A DNA stretch of 49,749 nucleotides from CAZNPW01 sp964575185. Its GTDB lineage: Bacteria > Pseudomonadota > Alphaproteobacteria > Rhodobacterales > Rhodobacteraceae. Below the pieces are notes generated by a model. The model did no database searches, was not told where the DNA came from, and saw nothing but the letters and a program-made list of their open reading frames with translations. The stretch covers positions 1-49,749 of the forward strand of contig CAZNPW010000024.1 of NCBI GenBank assembly GCA_964575185.1, in the 5' to 3' direction. The position numbers were made by a program, and so were the translations under genes. This document shows, one piece after another, positions 23,937 to 31,903 of the stretch. The stretch's first letter is position 1. Every line of letters starts with the position of its first letter.

Positions 23937-25088
23937 ATGGACTGGAACGGCCTCGACCCCGACCGGACGGCGGCGCTCCTGTCGGCCCTGATCCGCGCGC
24001 CGAGCCCCGACCCCCCGGGCGACGAGACGCAGGTGGCCCGGACCCTCGCCCGCGCGATGCGGACGCTCGGCCTGCGCCCCAGGGTCGACCGGTTCGCCCC
24101 CCGCCGCTTCAACGTCACCGCCCGCCTGCGCGGCACCGGCAGCGCCCCGGCGCTGGTTCTGTCGGCCCACATGGACACCCTGCCCGCGGGCACCGGCCGC
24201 TGGGAGCGTTCCCCCTTCTCCGGCGACATCGCCGATGGCCGCGTCCACGGCCGCGGCGCCTGCGACATGAAGTCGGGTCTCGCCGCCATGGTCGCCGCCG
24301 CGGTCCACCTCGCCGCCGGACCGCGCCTCAGGGGCGACGTGATCCTTGCCGTCACCGGCGGCGAAAGCTCCGCCTGCCTCGGCGCGCGCCACCTTGCCGC
24401 CACCCGCGCGCTCGACGGGGCCGGCGCGCTCCTCGTGGGCCGGCCCACCGGCCTGCGCGTCGCCACCGCCGAGAAGGCCGCGCTCTGGCTGCGCGTCGCC
24501 GCGACCGGGCAGTCCGGGCACCTCTCGGGCGACCGCGACCGGGCACCCGGCGGGCGCTCGGCGATCCTGTCGATGATGGATTTCCTGAACCGGATGCCCG
24601 CGGCGCTGCCGTCCGACCGCCACCCGCTGCTCGGAACCGTCACGGCGAACGTGGGCCGCATCGGCGGCGGCACCGCGATCAACCTCGTCCCCGACGCCTG
24701 CGAGGCCGAACTCGACCTGCGCCTGCTGCCGCGCCACGACGCGGGCGACGTGCAGAGCCGCCTCGTCGACCTTGCCGGCGACGGCTTCGCCTTCGACCGC
24801 ATCGACTGGAAGCCCGCCGTCGAGACGCCGCCGGACCACCCTTTCGCCGCCTGCGCGCTCGGTGCCGCCGCCGCGATCACCGGCCTGCCCGCCGACCCCG
24901 TCGGCGTCGCCTGCTTCTCCGACGCGGCGATCCTGTCGCCGGCCTTCGGCCTGCCGATGGCGATCCTCGGGCCGGGGCGGCCCGGCGGGTCGGGCGGGGT
25001 CGACGAAAGCGTGGCGCTGGCCGACGTGATGACGGCGGCGCGCGCCTACGCAGGCATCGCGGCGGCGTGGCTGGGCGCGGCCCCCTGA
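23937..25088 (+). CDS. M20-family peptidase-like protein with lost metal ligands
   Basis: 383 residues with the M20 (ArgE/DapE/carboxypeptidase G2) fold: catalytic domain, then a dimerisation lid. The first metal motif LSAHMDTLPAG and GRGACDMKSGLA are intact. The usual Glu-Glu pair is reduced to Glu-Ser (VTGGESSACLGARHL), the next ligand motif GEPT is GRPTG, and the final His motif (GPG...AHxxDE) reads GPGRPGGSGGVDES. So up to three ligands of the two-zinc centre are absent. It may bind one metal, have changed chemistry, or be non-catalytic. It is divergent from trcR and followed by a hairpin array that includes its stop codon. A normal deacylase role should not be assumed. Confidence 0.8.
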   Translation: MDWNGLDPDRTAALLSALIRAPSPDPPGDETQVARTLARAMRTLGLRPRVDRFAPRRFNVTARLRGTGSAPALVLSAHMDTLPAGTGRWERSPFSGDIADGRVHGRGACDMKSGLAAMVAAAVHLAAGPRLRGDVILAVTGGESSACLGARHLAATRALDGAGALLVGRPTGLRVATAEKAALWLRVAATGQSGHLSGDRDRAPGGRSAILSMMDFLNRMPAALPSDRHPLLGTVTANVGRIGGGTAINLVPDACEAELDLRLLPRHDAGDVQSRLVDLAGDGFAFDRIDWKPAVETPPDHPFAACALGAAAAITGLPADPVGVACFSDAAILSPAFGLPMAILGPGRPGGSGGVDESVALADVMTAARAYAGIAAAWLGAAP

Positions 25089-25151
25089 TCCTTCCAAGGA
25101 TCAGGACCGATGTCTTCCAAGACATCGGCGCGGTTCCTTCGCAGGAACCGC
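25084..25151. repeat. Tandem array of three different hairpins
   Basis: Hairpin 1: 25084-25105, stem CCTGATCCTT/AAGGATCAGG, loop CC. Hairpin 2: 25107-25128, stem CCGATGTCTT/AAGACATCGG, loop CC. Hairpin 3: 25130-25151, stem GCGGTTCCT/AGGAACCGC, loop TCGC. Each is 22 bases long and they are separated by one base. The stems are perfect but their sequences differ. The array lies between the convergent M20-like gene and priA and could act as a bidirectional terminator or RNA-stabilising element. Confidence 0.9.
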
Positions 25152-25164
25152 CCGCGCGCACCCG

Positions 25165-27339
25165 TCACAGGAAACTCTGCGGATCGACGTCGATCGCCAG
25201 CCGCACGTCCCGCGGCGGCTTCACCTGCGCCACCCACTCCGCCAGCCCCGCCTGCAGCAGCACCCCCCGCGCCGCCTGGACGAGCAGCCGCACCCGGTGC
25301 CGCCCCCGCACCCGCGCGACCGGCGCCGGCGCGGGGCCCCAGACCCGCGCCCCGATCCGCGTCAGCGGCCCGGCCCGCCGGGCGAGCTCCGCCCCCAGGT
25401 CGAAGACCTGCGCGAGGTCCGTCCCCGACAGGATCACCCCCGCGAAGCGCCCGTAGGGCGGCACCCCCGCCGCCCGCCGCTCCGCCGCCTCGGCGCGCAG
25501 GAAGGCCTCGTCGTCGCCGCCCAGGATCGCCCGGATCACCGGATGCTCCGGCTGGTGCGTCTGGAGCAGTGCCACCCCCGGCCGCGCCGCCGTGCGCCCC
25601 GCGCGCCCCGCGACCTGCCGCATCAGGGCGAAGGTCCGCTCCGCTGCGCGCAGGTCGGACCCCTGCAGCCCGAGATCCGCGTCGATCACCCCCACCAGCG
25701 TCAGCAGCGGGAAGTTGTGCCCCTTGGCCACGATCTGCGTGCCGATGACGATGTCCGCCGCCCCCCCGGCGATGGCCGCGATCTCGGCCTTAAGGTCACG
25801 CGCGCTGCCGAACAGGTCCGACGACAGGACCGCCACGCGCGCCTGCGGGAACCGCGCCGCCACCTCCTCGGCCAGCCGCTCCACCCCCGGCCCCACCGCC
25901 GCCATCCGCCCCGCCACCCCGCAGGACGGGCAGGCGGCGGGGACGGGCTTCGTCGCGCCGCACTGGTGGCACACCAGCCGCTTCTGGAACCGGTGCTCGA
26001 CCATCCGCGCGTCGCAGGCGTCGCAGCCGACCTGCTGCCCGCAGGCCCGGCAGACCGTCACCGGCGCATAGCCGCGGCGGTTCAGGAACAGCATCGCCTG
26101 CTCCCCCCGCCCGATCCGGTCGGCGATCCCCGCAGCCAGCGCCGCGCCGATCCACCGCTGCGCGGGCAGCTCCTCGCCCCGCATGTCGACGGCGCGGATC
26201 TCCGGCATCTCCGCCGCCCCGAACCGCGCGGGCAGGTCGAGCCGCCCGTATTTCCCCGCCTCGACGTTCGCCCAGGTCTCGAGGCTCGGCGTGGCGCTCG
26301 CCAGCACCACCGGACAGCCCGCGACCGAGGCCCGCAGCACCGCCATGTCGCGCGCGTGATACAGCACCCCGTCCTCCTGCTTGTATCCGGTGTCGTGCTC
26401 CTCATCGACCACGATCAACCCCAGCTCCCGGAACGGCAGGAACAGCGCCGACCGCGCCCCGACCACCATCTGCGCCCCGCCTTCGGCGACCATCCGCCAG
26501 ACCCGCCGCCGCTCGGTCTGGGTGATCCCGCTGTGCCACTCCGCCGGCCGCGCCCCGAACCGCGCCTCGACCCGCGCGATGAACTCGGCCGTCAGGCTGA
26601 TCTCCGGCAGCAGCACCAGCGCCTGCCGCCCCGCCCGCAGGCACTCGGCCACCGCCTCGAGGTAGACCTCCGTCTTCCCCGACCCCGTCACCCCGCGCAG
26701 CAGCGTCGCCGCATAGCCCCCGCCCGCCACCAGCGCCGCCAGCGCATCCCCCGCCGCGACCTGCGCCCCCGCCAGCCGCACCGCGCCCCCGGGGTCGAGC
26801 CGCGGATAGGGCACGTCCTTCGGCGCCTCCTCCTCCACCAGCGCGCCCGCCCGCACCATCCCCTTCACCACCGCGCCCGTCACCCCGGCCGCCGCACACA
26901 GCTCCCCCAGCGTCACCGCCGCCCCGCCGTAGGCCGCCAGCGCGTCCAGCACCCGCCGCCGCGCCTCGGTCACCCGCGCCTCCCCCGCCGCCCGGTACAC
27001 CCGCCGCACCGCGGGCAGCCCCCCCAGCCCCGGCGCCCGGCAGGCCAGCCGCAGCATCGCGGGCAAGGGCGTCAGCGTGTACTCCGCCGCCCGGCCGAGG
27101 AACCCCCGCAGCTCCTCCCGCAGCGGCGGCGCATCGAGCACCCGCGCCACCCGGCGCAGGCGCGACGGCTCCCAGCCCCCCCGCCCCGCGCCCCAGACCA
27201 CCCCCAGCACCCGCCGCGGCCCCAGCGGCACCTCCACGAAATCCCCCGTCCCGCAGCCCCCCTCCGGAGCCAGGTAATCCAGCACCCGGTCCAGCGGCTC
27301 CACCGTCAGCACGCCCACCACCGACCCCTCCGGGAACAT
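25165..27339 (-). CDS. priA: Primosomal protein N' (replication restart helicase)
   Basis: 724 residues in the PriA order: a DNA-binding N-terminal domain, Walker A GVTGSGKTEVY, DEAH-type box VVDEEHD followed by YKQEDGVLYHARD, SATPSLET, then two zinc clusters (VCRACGQQVGCDACD, VCHQCGATKPVPAACPSCG) and helicase motifs IGTQIVAKGHNFP and QVAGRAGR. It reloads the replicative helicase at stalled forks. ATG 27339 is divergent from the transaldolase gene. No frameshift or missing motif was seen. Confidence 0.97.
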   Translation of the reverse strand: MFPEGSVVGVLTVEPLDRVLDYLAPEGGCGTGDFVEVPLGPRRVLGVVWGAGRGGWEPSRLRRVARVLDAPPLREELRGFLGRAAEYTLTPLPAMLRLACRAPGLGGLPAVRRVYRAAGEARVTEARRRVLDALAAYGGAAVTLGELCAAAGVTGAVVKGMVRAGALVEEEAPKDVPYPRLDPGGAVRLAGAQVAAGDALAALVAGGGYAATLLRGVTGSGKTEVYLEAVAECLRAGRQALVLLPEISLTAEFIARVEARFGARPAEWHSGITQTERRRVWRMVAEGGAQMVVGARSALFLPFRELGLIVVDEEHDTGYKQEDGVLYHARDMAVLRASVAGCPVVLASATPSLETWANVEAGKYGRLDLPARFGAAEMPEIRAVDMRGEELPAQRWIGAALAAGIADRIGRGEQAMLFLNRRGYAPVTVCRACGQQVGCDACDARMVEHRFQKRLVCHQCGATKPVPAACPSCGVAGRMAAVGPGVERLAEEVAARFPQARVAVLSSDLFGSARDLKAEIAAIAGGAADIVIGTQIVAKGHNFPLLTLVGVIDADLGLQGSDLRAAERTFALMRQVAGRAGRTAARPGVALLQTHQPEHPVIRAILGGDDEAFLRAEAAERRAAGVPPYGRFAGVILSGTDLAQVFDLGAELARRAGPLTRIGARVWGPAPAPVARVRGRHRVRLLVQAARGVLLQAGLAEWVAQVKPPRDVRLAIDVDPQSFL

Positions 27340-27355
27340 CGCCACCGGCCCTGCC

Positions 27356-27384
27356 TTTCCCCTGCGACGGCCTTGCGGTATGAC
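27356..27384 (+). promoter_or_regulatory. Possible promoter of the transaldolase gene
   Basis: TTTCCC (27356-27361), 17-bp spacer, TATGAC (27379-27384); leader about 33 bases. The -35 is weak. Confidence 0.35.
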
Positions 27385-27423
27385 AGCGCCGACCGGGCCG
27401 CACCAGCCCATCAGGAGACCGCC

Positions 27424-28077
27424 ATGAAGTTCTTCGTCGACAGCGCCGACGTCCCCGCCATCGCCGAGCTCAATGACCTCGGCATGGTCGACGGCGTCAC
27501 CACCAACCCCTCGCTGATCCTGAAATCCGGCCGCTCGATCCTCGAGGTCACGAAGGAGATCTGCGACATCGTCACCGGCCCCGTCTCGGCCGAGGTCGTG
27601 GCGCTGACCGCCGCCGACATGATCGCCGAGGGCCGCAGGCTCGCCGCCATCGCCCCGAACATCGCCGTCAAGGTCCCGCTCACCTGGGACGGCCTCAAGG
27701 CCTGCAAGACCCTGACGGGAGAGGGCTTCATGGTCAACGTGACCCTCTGCTTCTCGGTCAACCAGGCCCTGATCGCCGCCAAGGCGGGGGCCACCTTCAT
27801 CTCCCCCTTCATCGGCCGGCTCGACGACATCGCGCTGGACGGCCTCGACCTGATCGGCGACATCCGCACCGTCTACGACACCTACGCCTTCAAGACCCAG
27901 ATCCTCGCCGCGTCGGTCCGCAGCGCCAACCACGTCAAGGACTGCGCCCTGATCGGCGCCGACGTCGTGACGGCCCCCCCCGCGGTCATCAAGGCGCTGG
28001 CGAGCCACGTGCTGACCGACAAGGGGCTGGAGCAGTTCCTCAAGGACTGGAAGGCGACGGGGCAGAGTATTTTGTGA
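27424..28077 (+). CDS. tal: Small transaldolase (TalC/FSA family)
   Basis: 217 residues, a single TIM barrel: KFFVDSADV, GVTTNPSLI, the Schiff-base lysine in AVKVPLTWDG and FISPFIGRLDD. The residue that is Tyr in true fructose-6-phosphate aldolase (in the motif APYV) is Phe here (SPFI), as in transaldolases, so transfer of dihydroxyacetone between sedoheptulose-7-phosphate and glyceraldehyde-3-phosphate in the pentose phosphate pathway is the better call. Shine-Dalgarno AGGAG lies before ATG 27424. The low-GC island begins shortly after the gene. Confidence 0.93.
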   Translation: MKFFVDSADVPAIAELNDLGMVDGVTTNPSLILKSGRSILEVTKEICDIVTGPVSAEVVALTAADMIAEGRRLAAIAPNIAVKVPLTWDGLKACKTLTGEGFMVNVTLCFSVNQALIAAKAGATFISPFIGRLDDIALDGLDLIGDIRTVYDTYAFKTQILAASVRSANHVKDCALIGADVVTAPPAVIKALASHVLTDKGLEQFLKDWKATGQSIL

Positions 28078-28139
28078 GGGGGCCGGGTCGTTCGCCTGGA
28101 GTGCACACGGCTCTGGTGGAGGCCGGGCCTGACGCCGAT

Positions 28140-29570
28140 ACACACTTGCTTAGCTCATGACCAGGTCGTAGCGTATCTTAAAAGGAATCGCTTGCCTGAG
28201 GCGCAGCATGCAGAACACCTTCGACCATCTCCTTCAAGGCAGCTTCAAGCCAACCTCGGAAGACGACTGGGAAATGCTGCGTGCAGCAGCGCAGACACTA
28301 TTCAAGCCAAAAACACCTGTTGACGATGACAAACTTTTTGCCGGTCGGCTTAATCAAGTCAACACATTGCTGGATGTGGTTTACGAACCTGGTGGACATG
28401 CAATCATTTTCGGTGAGCGCGGTGTCGGAAAAACGTCTCTCGCGAAAATCATAAAGAAGAAGGTTGCGCCTATTATCCCGAACATCCATTTTCCTGAACC
28501 TACGTCCTGCATGACTGGGGATGACTTTTATCGGATGTGGGGAAATGCATTCAACAATTTTAGTGCGGGGGAGAAAAGCCCGGCAGATTATTTCCAAGAG
28601 AAGAAGAACCCTTATGAAGTGATAAACGCAATTGCTGACCTGCCAGCCGATAAAATGCACGTCTTCATTTTCGATGAGTTTGACAGAATCAAGGACGATG
28701 AAACTTACCATTTGATGGCTGACCTACTTAAGCATTTGTCTAACAATCCTGGCAATGTGACAATCATCATTGTTGGCGTTGGGGAGACCATGCTCGACCT
28801 TTTTGGAAAGCATGAATCCATCGTTAGATGTTGTGAGCAGATAAAAATGCCAAGAATGTCGAATGATGAGTGCTATGAGATTTTAGATGACCGCATTTCA
28901 AAAATTGGCTTTGAGCTCGCCACAAGCGTAAGGCGTCACATTGTCAAGTTGTCGCAAGGACTTCCCGGCTATGTTCACCTTTTAGGACAACTGGTCCTTA
29001 AGAATGCAATTGAGGCTCGCAGAACTTCGGTGCTTGACGGCGACTTACGGATGGCGCTTGGACAGGTCTTGGACAAAGCTGACTACAAGGCAAAAGACGA
29101 CTACTTAAAGGCAGTGCGAAGTAGCGCTAAAGACAACAAGTATAAAGAGGTTCTACTGGCCTGCGCATTAGCCAATGGTAACGAGATGGGTTACTTTTAT
29201 GCCAGCGATGTTCGAGAACCCTATAGCAAAATCCGCGGTCGGCCGATGGACATTCCAAACTACTCGACAAACCTAAGTAACCTTTGCCAAGACGACAGAG
29301 GCCCAGCCCTGACCAAGACGGGGAAACCGAAGAGCTTTCAGTATCGCTTCACGAATCCTTTGCTGCAGCCCCTAACAATTATGCTTGGGACAAACGACGG
29401 ACTTGTTCCGCTTGATTGACTTGTTTACCGGTCTTCCTCTGTAACATCAACGATCTTCCCGCCTAGTCATGAAAGCGAGCGCAAGTTCATCAGTGTTCGC
29501 ACGGAATCTCCTTGTGTTTGCGTTCGCGCATCGCACTTGGCAGCTCTCTGCTTCACCGCCATCCCTTAAC
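28140..29570. other. Low-GC island with one gene
   Basis: Base composition changes abruptly from very GC-rich to roughly balanced near 28140 and back near 29570. The stretch holds one ATPase gene, a short AT-richer leader, and about 150 bases after the gene without further coding. I found no transposase, integrase, tRNA or obvious flanking direct repeats. Codon use with many A/T third positions indicates recent acquisition. Confidence 0.85.
28208..29419 (+). CDS. Orc1/Cdc6-like AAA+ ATPase, function unknown
   Basis: 403 residues. After about 45 residues comes LFAGRLNQVNTLLDVV, then Walker A GERGVGKTSL (near residues 76-85), Walker B VFIFDEFDRI (near 155-164) and a sensor-1-like strand VTIIIVGVGETM. 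A helical lid (MSNDECYEILDDRISKIGF) and a C-terminal part ending in segments such as MDIPNYSTNLSNLCQ and SFQYRFTNPLLQP look like the winged-helix domain of Orc1/Cdc6 and STAND-type ATPases. Similar stand-alone ATPases occur sporadically in bacteria and some are in defence loci; no role can be assigned here. The start has GAGG 6 bases upstream. Composition is far less GC-rich than every neighbour. Confidence 0.8.
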   Translation: MQNTFDHLLQGSFKPTSEDDWEMLRAAAQTLFKPKTPVDDDKLFAGRLNQVNTLLDVVYEPGGHAIIFGERGVGKTSLAKIIKKKVAPIIPNIHFPEPTSCMTGDDFYRMWGNAFNNFSAGEKSPADYFQEKKNPYEVINAIADLPADKMHVFIFDEFDRIKDDETYHLMADLLKHLSNNPGNVTIIIVGVGETMLDLFGKHESIVRCCEQIKMPRMSNDECYEILDDRISKIGFELATSVRRHIVKLSQGLPGYVHLLGQLVLKNAIEARRTSVLDGDLRMALGQVLDKADYKAKDDYLKAVRSSAKDNKYKEVLLACALANGNEMGYFYASDVREPYSKIRGRPMDIPNYSTNLSNLCQDDRGPALTKTGKPKSFQYRFTNPLLQPLTIMLGTNDGLVPLD

Positions 29571-29576
29571 CCCCCC

Positions 29577-30080
29577 TCACCGCACCACCGGCACCCCCCG
29601 CACCTCCTCCCCCTCCGCTCCCCGCCGCTGGTACACCTCCTGCATCCGCGCACCCGCCGCCATCTCCGCCGGCGGGCCAAAGTCCTCCCAGGCCACCCCC
29701 AGCACCCGCGCGCTTTCCCCGAAGGCGGGCTTCTCCCCGTCCCACAGCTCCGCCCGCCGGCGGAAATGCGCCGTCGTCTCGGCCCCCCGGATCACCCCGG
29801 CCAGCCGGGCGTGCATGTAGCTTTTCAGGACCGCGTTGATGCGGTCGCCGTAGCCCTCGCCCATCGACTTCAGGAACCGCAGCACGTCGGCCTCGAGCCG
29901 CAGGCTGACCTTCACCCGGGCCGCCCGGGGGGTGGCGGCGGCGATCTCGTGCCATTCCTCGGGGATGCGGCCGGTCATCTCGATGGTGTTGTGCAGGTCC
30001 CATTCCAGGCGCCGCATCACGTCCATCATGTAGGCGGTCTGCGCGCGCTGGCGGGGGGTCTGGCGTTTCAGGTCGGGCAT
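29577..30080 (-). CDS. BrnA-family antitoxin-like protein, no BrnT beside it
   Basis: 167 residues. The block KVSLRLEADVLRFLKSMGEGYGDRINAVLKSYMHARL is the BrnA antitoxin signature, with a ribbon-helix-helix-like DNA-binding part; it is preceded by about 60 helical residues and followed by about 65 residues, so the protein is longer than typical BrnA. BrnA normally neutralises the RNase BrnT encoded just upstream, but no BrnT-like frame adjoins this gene. ATG 30080 has GGAGGTG 4-5 bases upstream. Repeats suited to binding by such a protein lie 60-100 bases upstream. It may be an orphan regulator. Confidence 0.8.
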   Translation of the reverse strand: MPDLKRQTPRQRAQTAYMMDVMRRLEWDLHNTIEMTGRIPEEWHEIAAATPRAARVKVSLRLEADVLRFLKSMGEGYGDRINAVLKSYMHARLAGVIRGAETTAHFRRRAELWDGEKPAFGESARVLGVAWEDFGPPAEMAAGARMQEVYQRRGAEGEEVRGVPVVR

Positions 30081-30142
30081 GGGGCACCTCCGTCCGGCCA
30101 GCCTCGCGGGCCGGGGTTGACGCTTCGTGAATCCGCCGCGCG

Positions 30143-30182
30143 GGAAGACGGGCGGAAGACGCCCGGAAGACGCGCGGAAGAC
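30143..30182. repeat. Four GGAAGAC repeats phased at 11 bp, candidate operator
   Basis: GGAAGAC occurs at 30143, 30154, 30165 and 30176, an exact 11-bp period, each unit separated by 4 bases of C and G. The array is in the 197-bp gap between the divergent brnA-like gene and the DUF484 gene. Ribbon-helix-helix proteins commonly bind short sites repeated every 10-12 bp, so autoregulation is plausible. Confidence 0.7.
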
Positions 30183-30277
30183 ACTGCCCCCCGAAAGCCC
30201 CGATTGTGACGAAAATACCGCAGCTTTGCCCCGCAACCCCGTGTAAGGTGGGGAAAAAGGGAAAACGGACAGTGCGC

Positions 30278-30964
30278 ATGATCGACCGTGACGTGAGGGA
30301 CCGGCTCCTGGCCGCGCCAGAGGCCATTCTCGACGACCGCGACCTGATGGACGCCCTCACCCAGGCCACCGGGCGGGCGATGGGGGACAACGTCGTCGAC
30401 CTCCGCGGCATCGCGATGGAGCGTCTGGGCGAGCGTCTGGCGCGGCTCGAGGATACCCACCGCACCGTCATCGCCGCCGCCTACGACAACCTCGCGGGCA
30501 CCAACATGATCCACCGGGCGGTGCTACGGCTGCTGGAACCGCTTGATTTCACGGGGTTCCTGCAGGCAGTCGCCGATGTGGCGGGGATCCTGCGGGTAGA
30601 GGCTTCGCGGCTGGTGCTGGAATCGGGCGCGCCCGACCAGGCCCCGGCACCGCACCCCGCGCTGACCGTCCGGCCCGCCGGATATACCGCAACCTATAGT
30701 GGCCAAGCCCGCGGCGTGCCCCAACGGGCTGTGACGCTGCGCCAGGTCGACGGCGCGGGCGACGCCGCGCCCTACGCCGACCGCAACCCGATGATCCGGT
30801 CCGAGGCGCTCCTCCGGCTCGATCTCGGCGCCGGGCGGCATCCGGCGATGCTGGCGCTGGGCGCGGCCGATCCGCAGCACTTCCGGCCGACGCAAGGGGC
30901 TGATCTGCTTGCCTTTCTCGGCGGCGTGACCGAGCGGCTGGTGCTCCGCTGGCTGGACGGATGA
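30278..30964 (+). CDS. DUF484 family protein
   Basis: 228 residues with the DUF484 layout: an N-terminal helical segment (ILDDRDLMDALTQATG, NVVDLRGIAMERLGERLARLE) and a C-terminal GAF-like domain ending SEALLRLDLGAG and the ADPQHFRPTQGADLLAFLGGV block. Function is unknown. It sits directly before xerC, the same order as in many proteobacteria, and overlaps its start by 4 bp. ATG 30278 was preferred over an in-frame GTG 6 bases earlier. Confidence 0.88.
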   Translation: MIDRDVRDRLLAAPEAILDDRDLMDALTQATGRAMGDNVVDLRGIAMERLGERLARLEDTHRTVIAAAYDNLAGTNMIHRAVLRLLEPLDFTGFLQAVADVAGILRVEASRLVLESGAPDQAPAPHPALTVRPAGYTATYSGQARGVPQRAVTLRQVDGAGDAAPYADRNPMIRSEALLRLDLGAGRHPAMLALGAADPQHFRPTQGADLLAFLGGVTERLVLRWLDG

Positions 30965-31866
30965 CCGCCACCGAACAGGCGCTCGCCGACTGGCTGGCGC
31001 AGTTGCGCGCGGTCCGCGGGGCGGCGGCGCTGACCGTCGCGGCCTACGGGCGCGACGTTAACGCCTTCATCCGCTTTCTCGGCGATCATCGCGCCATGAC
31101 GGTCACGCCCGCCGACATCCTCGCCCTGCCGGCCGCCGAACTGCGCGCCTGGATGGCGGCGGAGCGGGGCAGGGGGGTCTCGGCCCGGTCGGTCGCGCGG
31201 GCGCTGTCGGCGGTCAAGGGCTTTGTCGGCTGGCTCGCCGACACCCGCGGGCAGGAGGCGACGGCGGTTCTCTCGGCGCGCCCGCCGCGCCACCGCCGCA
31301 GCCTGCCGCGCCCGCTTGGCGTGGCCGACGCGCGGCTGATGCTGGATGCCGTCGGCGACGCCGGGGAGCCGTGGATCGCCGCGCGGGACACCGCGGTGGT
31401 GACGCTGCTCTACGGCTGCGGGCTGCGGATATCCGAGGCGCTGGGGCTGACCGGGGCGGACCTGCCGTTGCCCGGGATGCTGCGGATCGCGGGCAAGGGC
31501 GGCAGGGAGCGCGTCGTCCCCGTGCTGCCCGCCGCGCGCGCGGCGGTGGAGGGCTACGTCCGGCTCTGCCCCTTCCCGCTTGCGCCCGAGGCCGCGCTGT
31601 TCCGCGGCGCGCGGGGCGGGCCGCTGAATCCGCGGCTGATCGCGCGCGTGATGGAGCGGACGCGCGCCGCGCTCGGCCTGCCGGCCTCCGCCACGCCGCA
31701 CGCCATGCGGCACAGCTTCGCCACGCACCTTTTGGCCGCGGGTGGCGACCTGCGGGCGATCCAGGAGCTGCTCGGCCATGCCTCGCTGTCCACCACGCAA
31801 GGCTACACGGCGGTCGACACCGCCCGGCTGATGGACAGCTATGCCGCCGCGCATCCGCGGGCCTGA
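30961..31866 (+). CDS. xerC: Tyrosine recombinase XerC
   Basis: 301 residues: an N-terminal SAM-like DNA-binding domain, then the catalytic domain with the Arg in GCGLRISEALGL, Lys in GKGGRERVVP, the HAMRHSFATHLL box, GHASLSTTQGYT and the nucleophilic Tyr in TTQGYTAVD. With XerD it resolves chromosome dimers at dif. Translationally coupled to DUF484 (ATGA). An integrase of a mobile element is unlikely given the DUF484 context and the host-like composition. Confidence 0.95.
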   Translation: MTATEQALADWLAQLRAVRGAAALTVAAYGRDVNAFIRFLGDHRAMTVTPADILALPAAELRAWMAAERGRGVSARSVARALSAVKGFVGWLADTRGQEATAVLSARPPRHRRSLPRPLGVADARLMLDAVGDAGEPWIAARDTAVVTLLYGCGLRISEALGLTGADLPLPGMLRIAGKGGRERVVPVLPAARAAVEGYVRLCPFPLAPEAALFRGARGGPLNPRLIARVMERTRAALGLPASATPHAMRHSFATHLLAAGGDLRAIQELLGHASLSTTQGYTAVDTARLMDSYAAAHPRA

Positions 31867-31903
31867 CTTGCCAGCCGCACCCGAACGGGGCATCACCTTG
31901 CCC

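Noticed and set aside
29469..30209. Plus-strand open frame after the AAA+ ATPase gene
   Set aside because: Mostly antisense to the brnA-like gene, Pro/His/Arg-rich shadow composition, and no ribosome site. The first 30 residues lie in the low-GC island but show no domain.
30961..31866. Integrase of a genomic island containing the AAA+ gene
   Set aside because: It follows DUF484 in the standard xerC arrangement, has host-like GC content, and has XerC-type motifs throughout.
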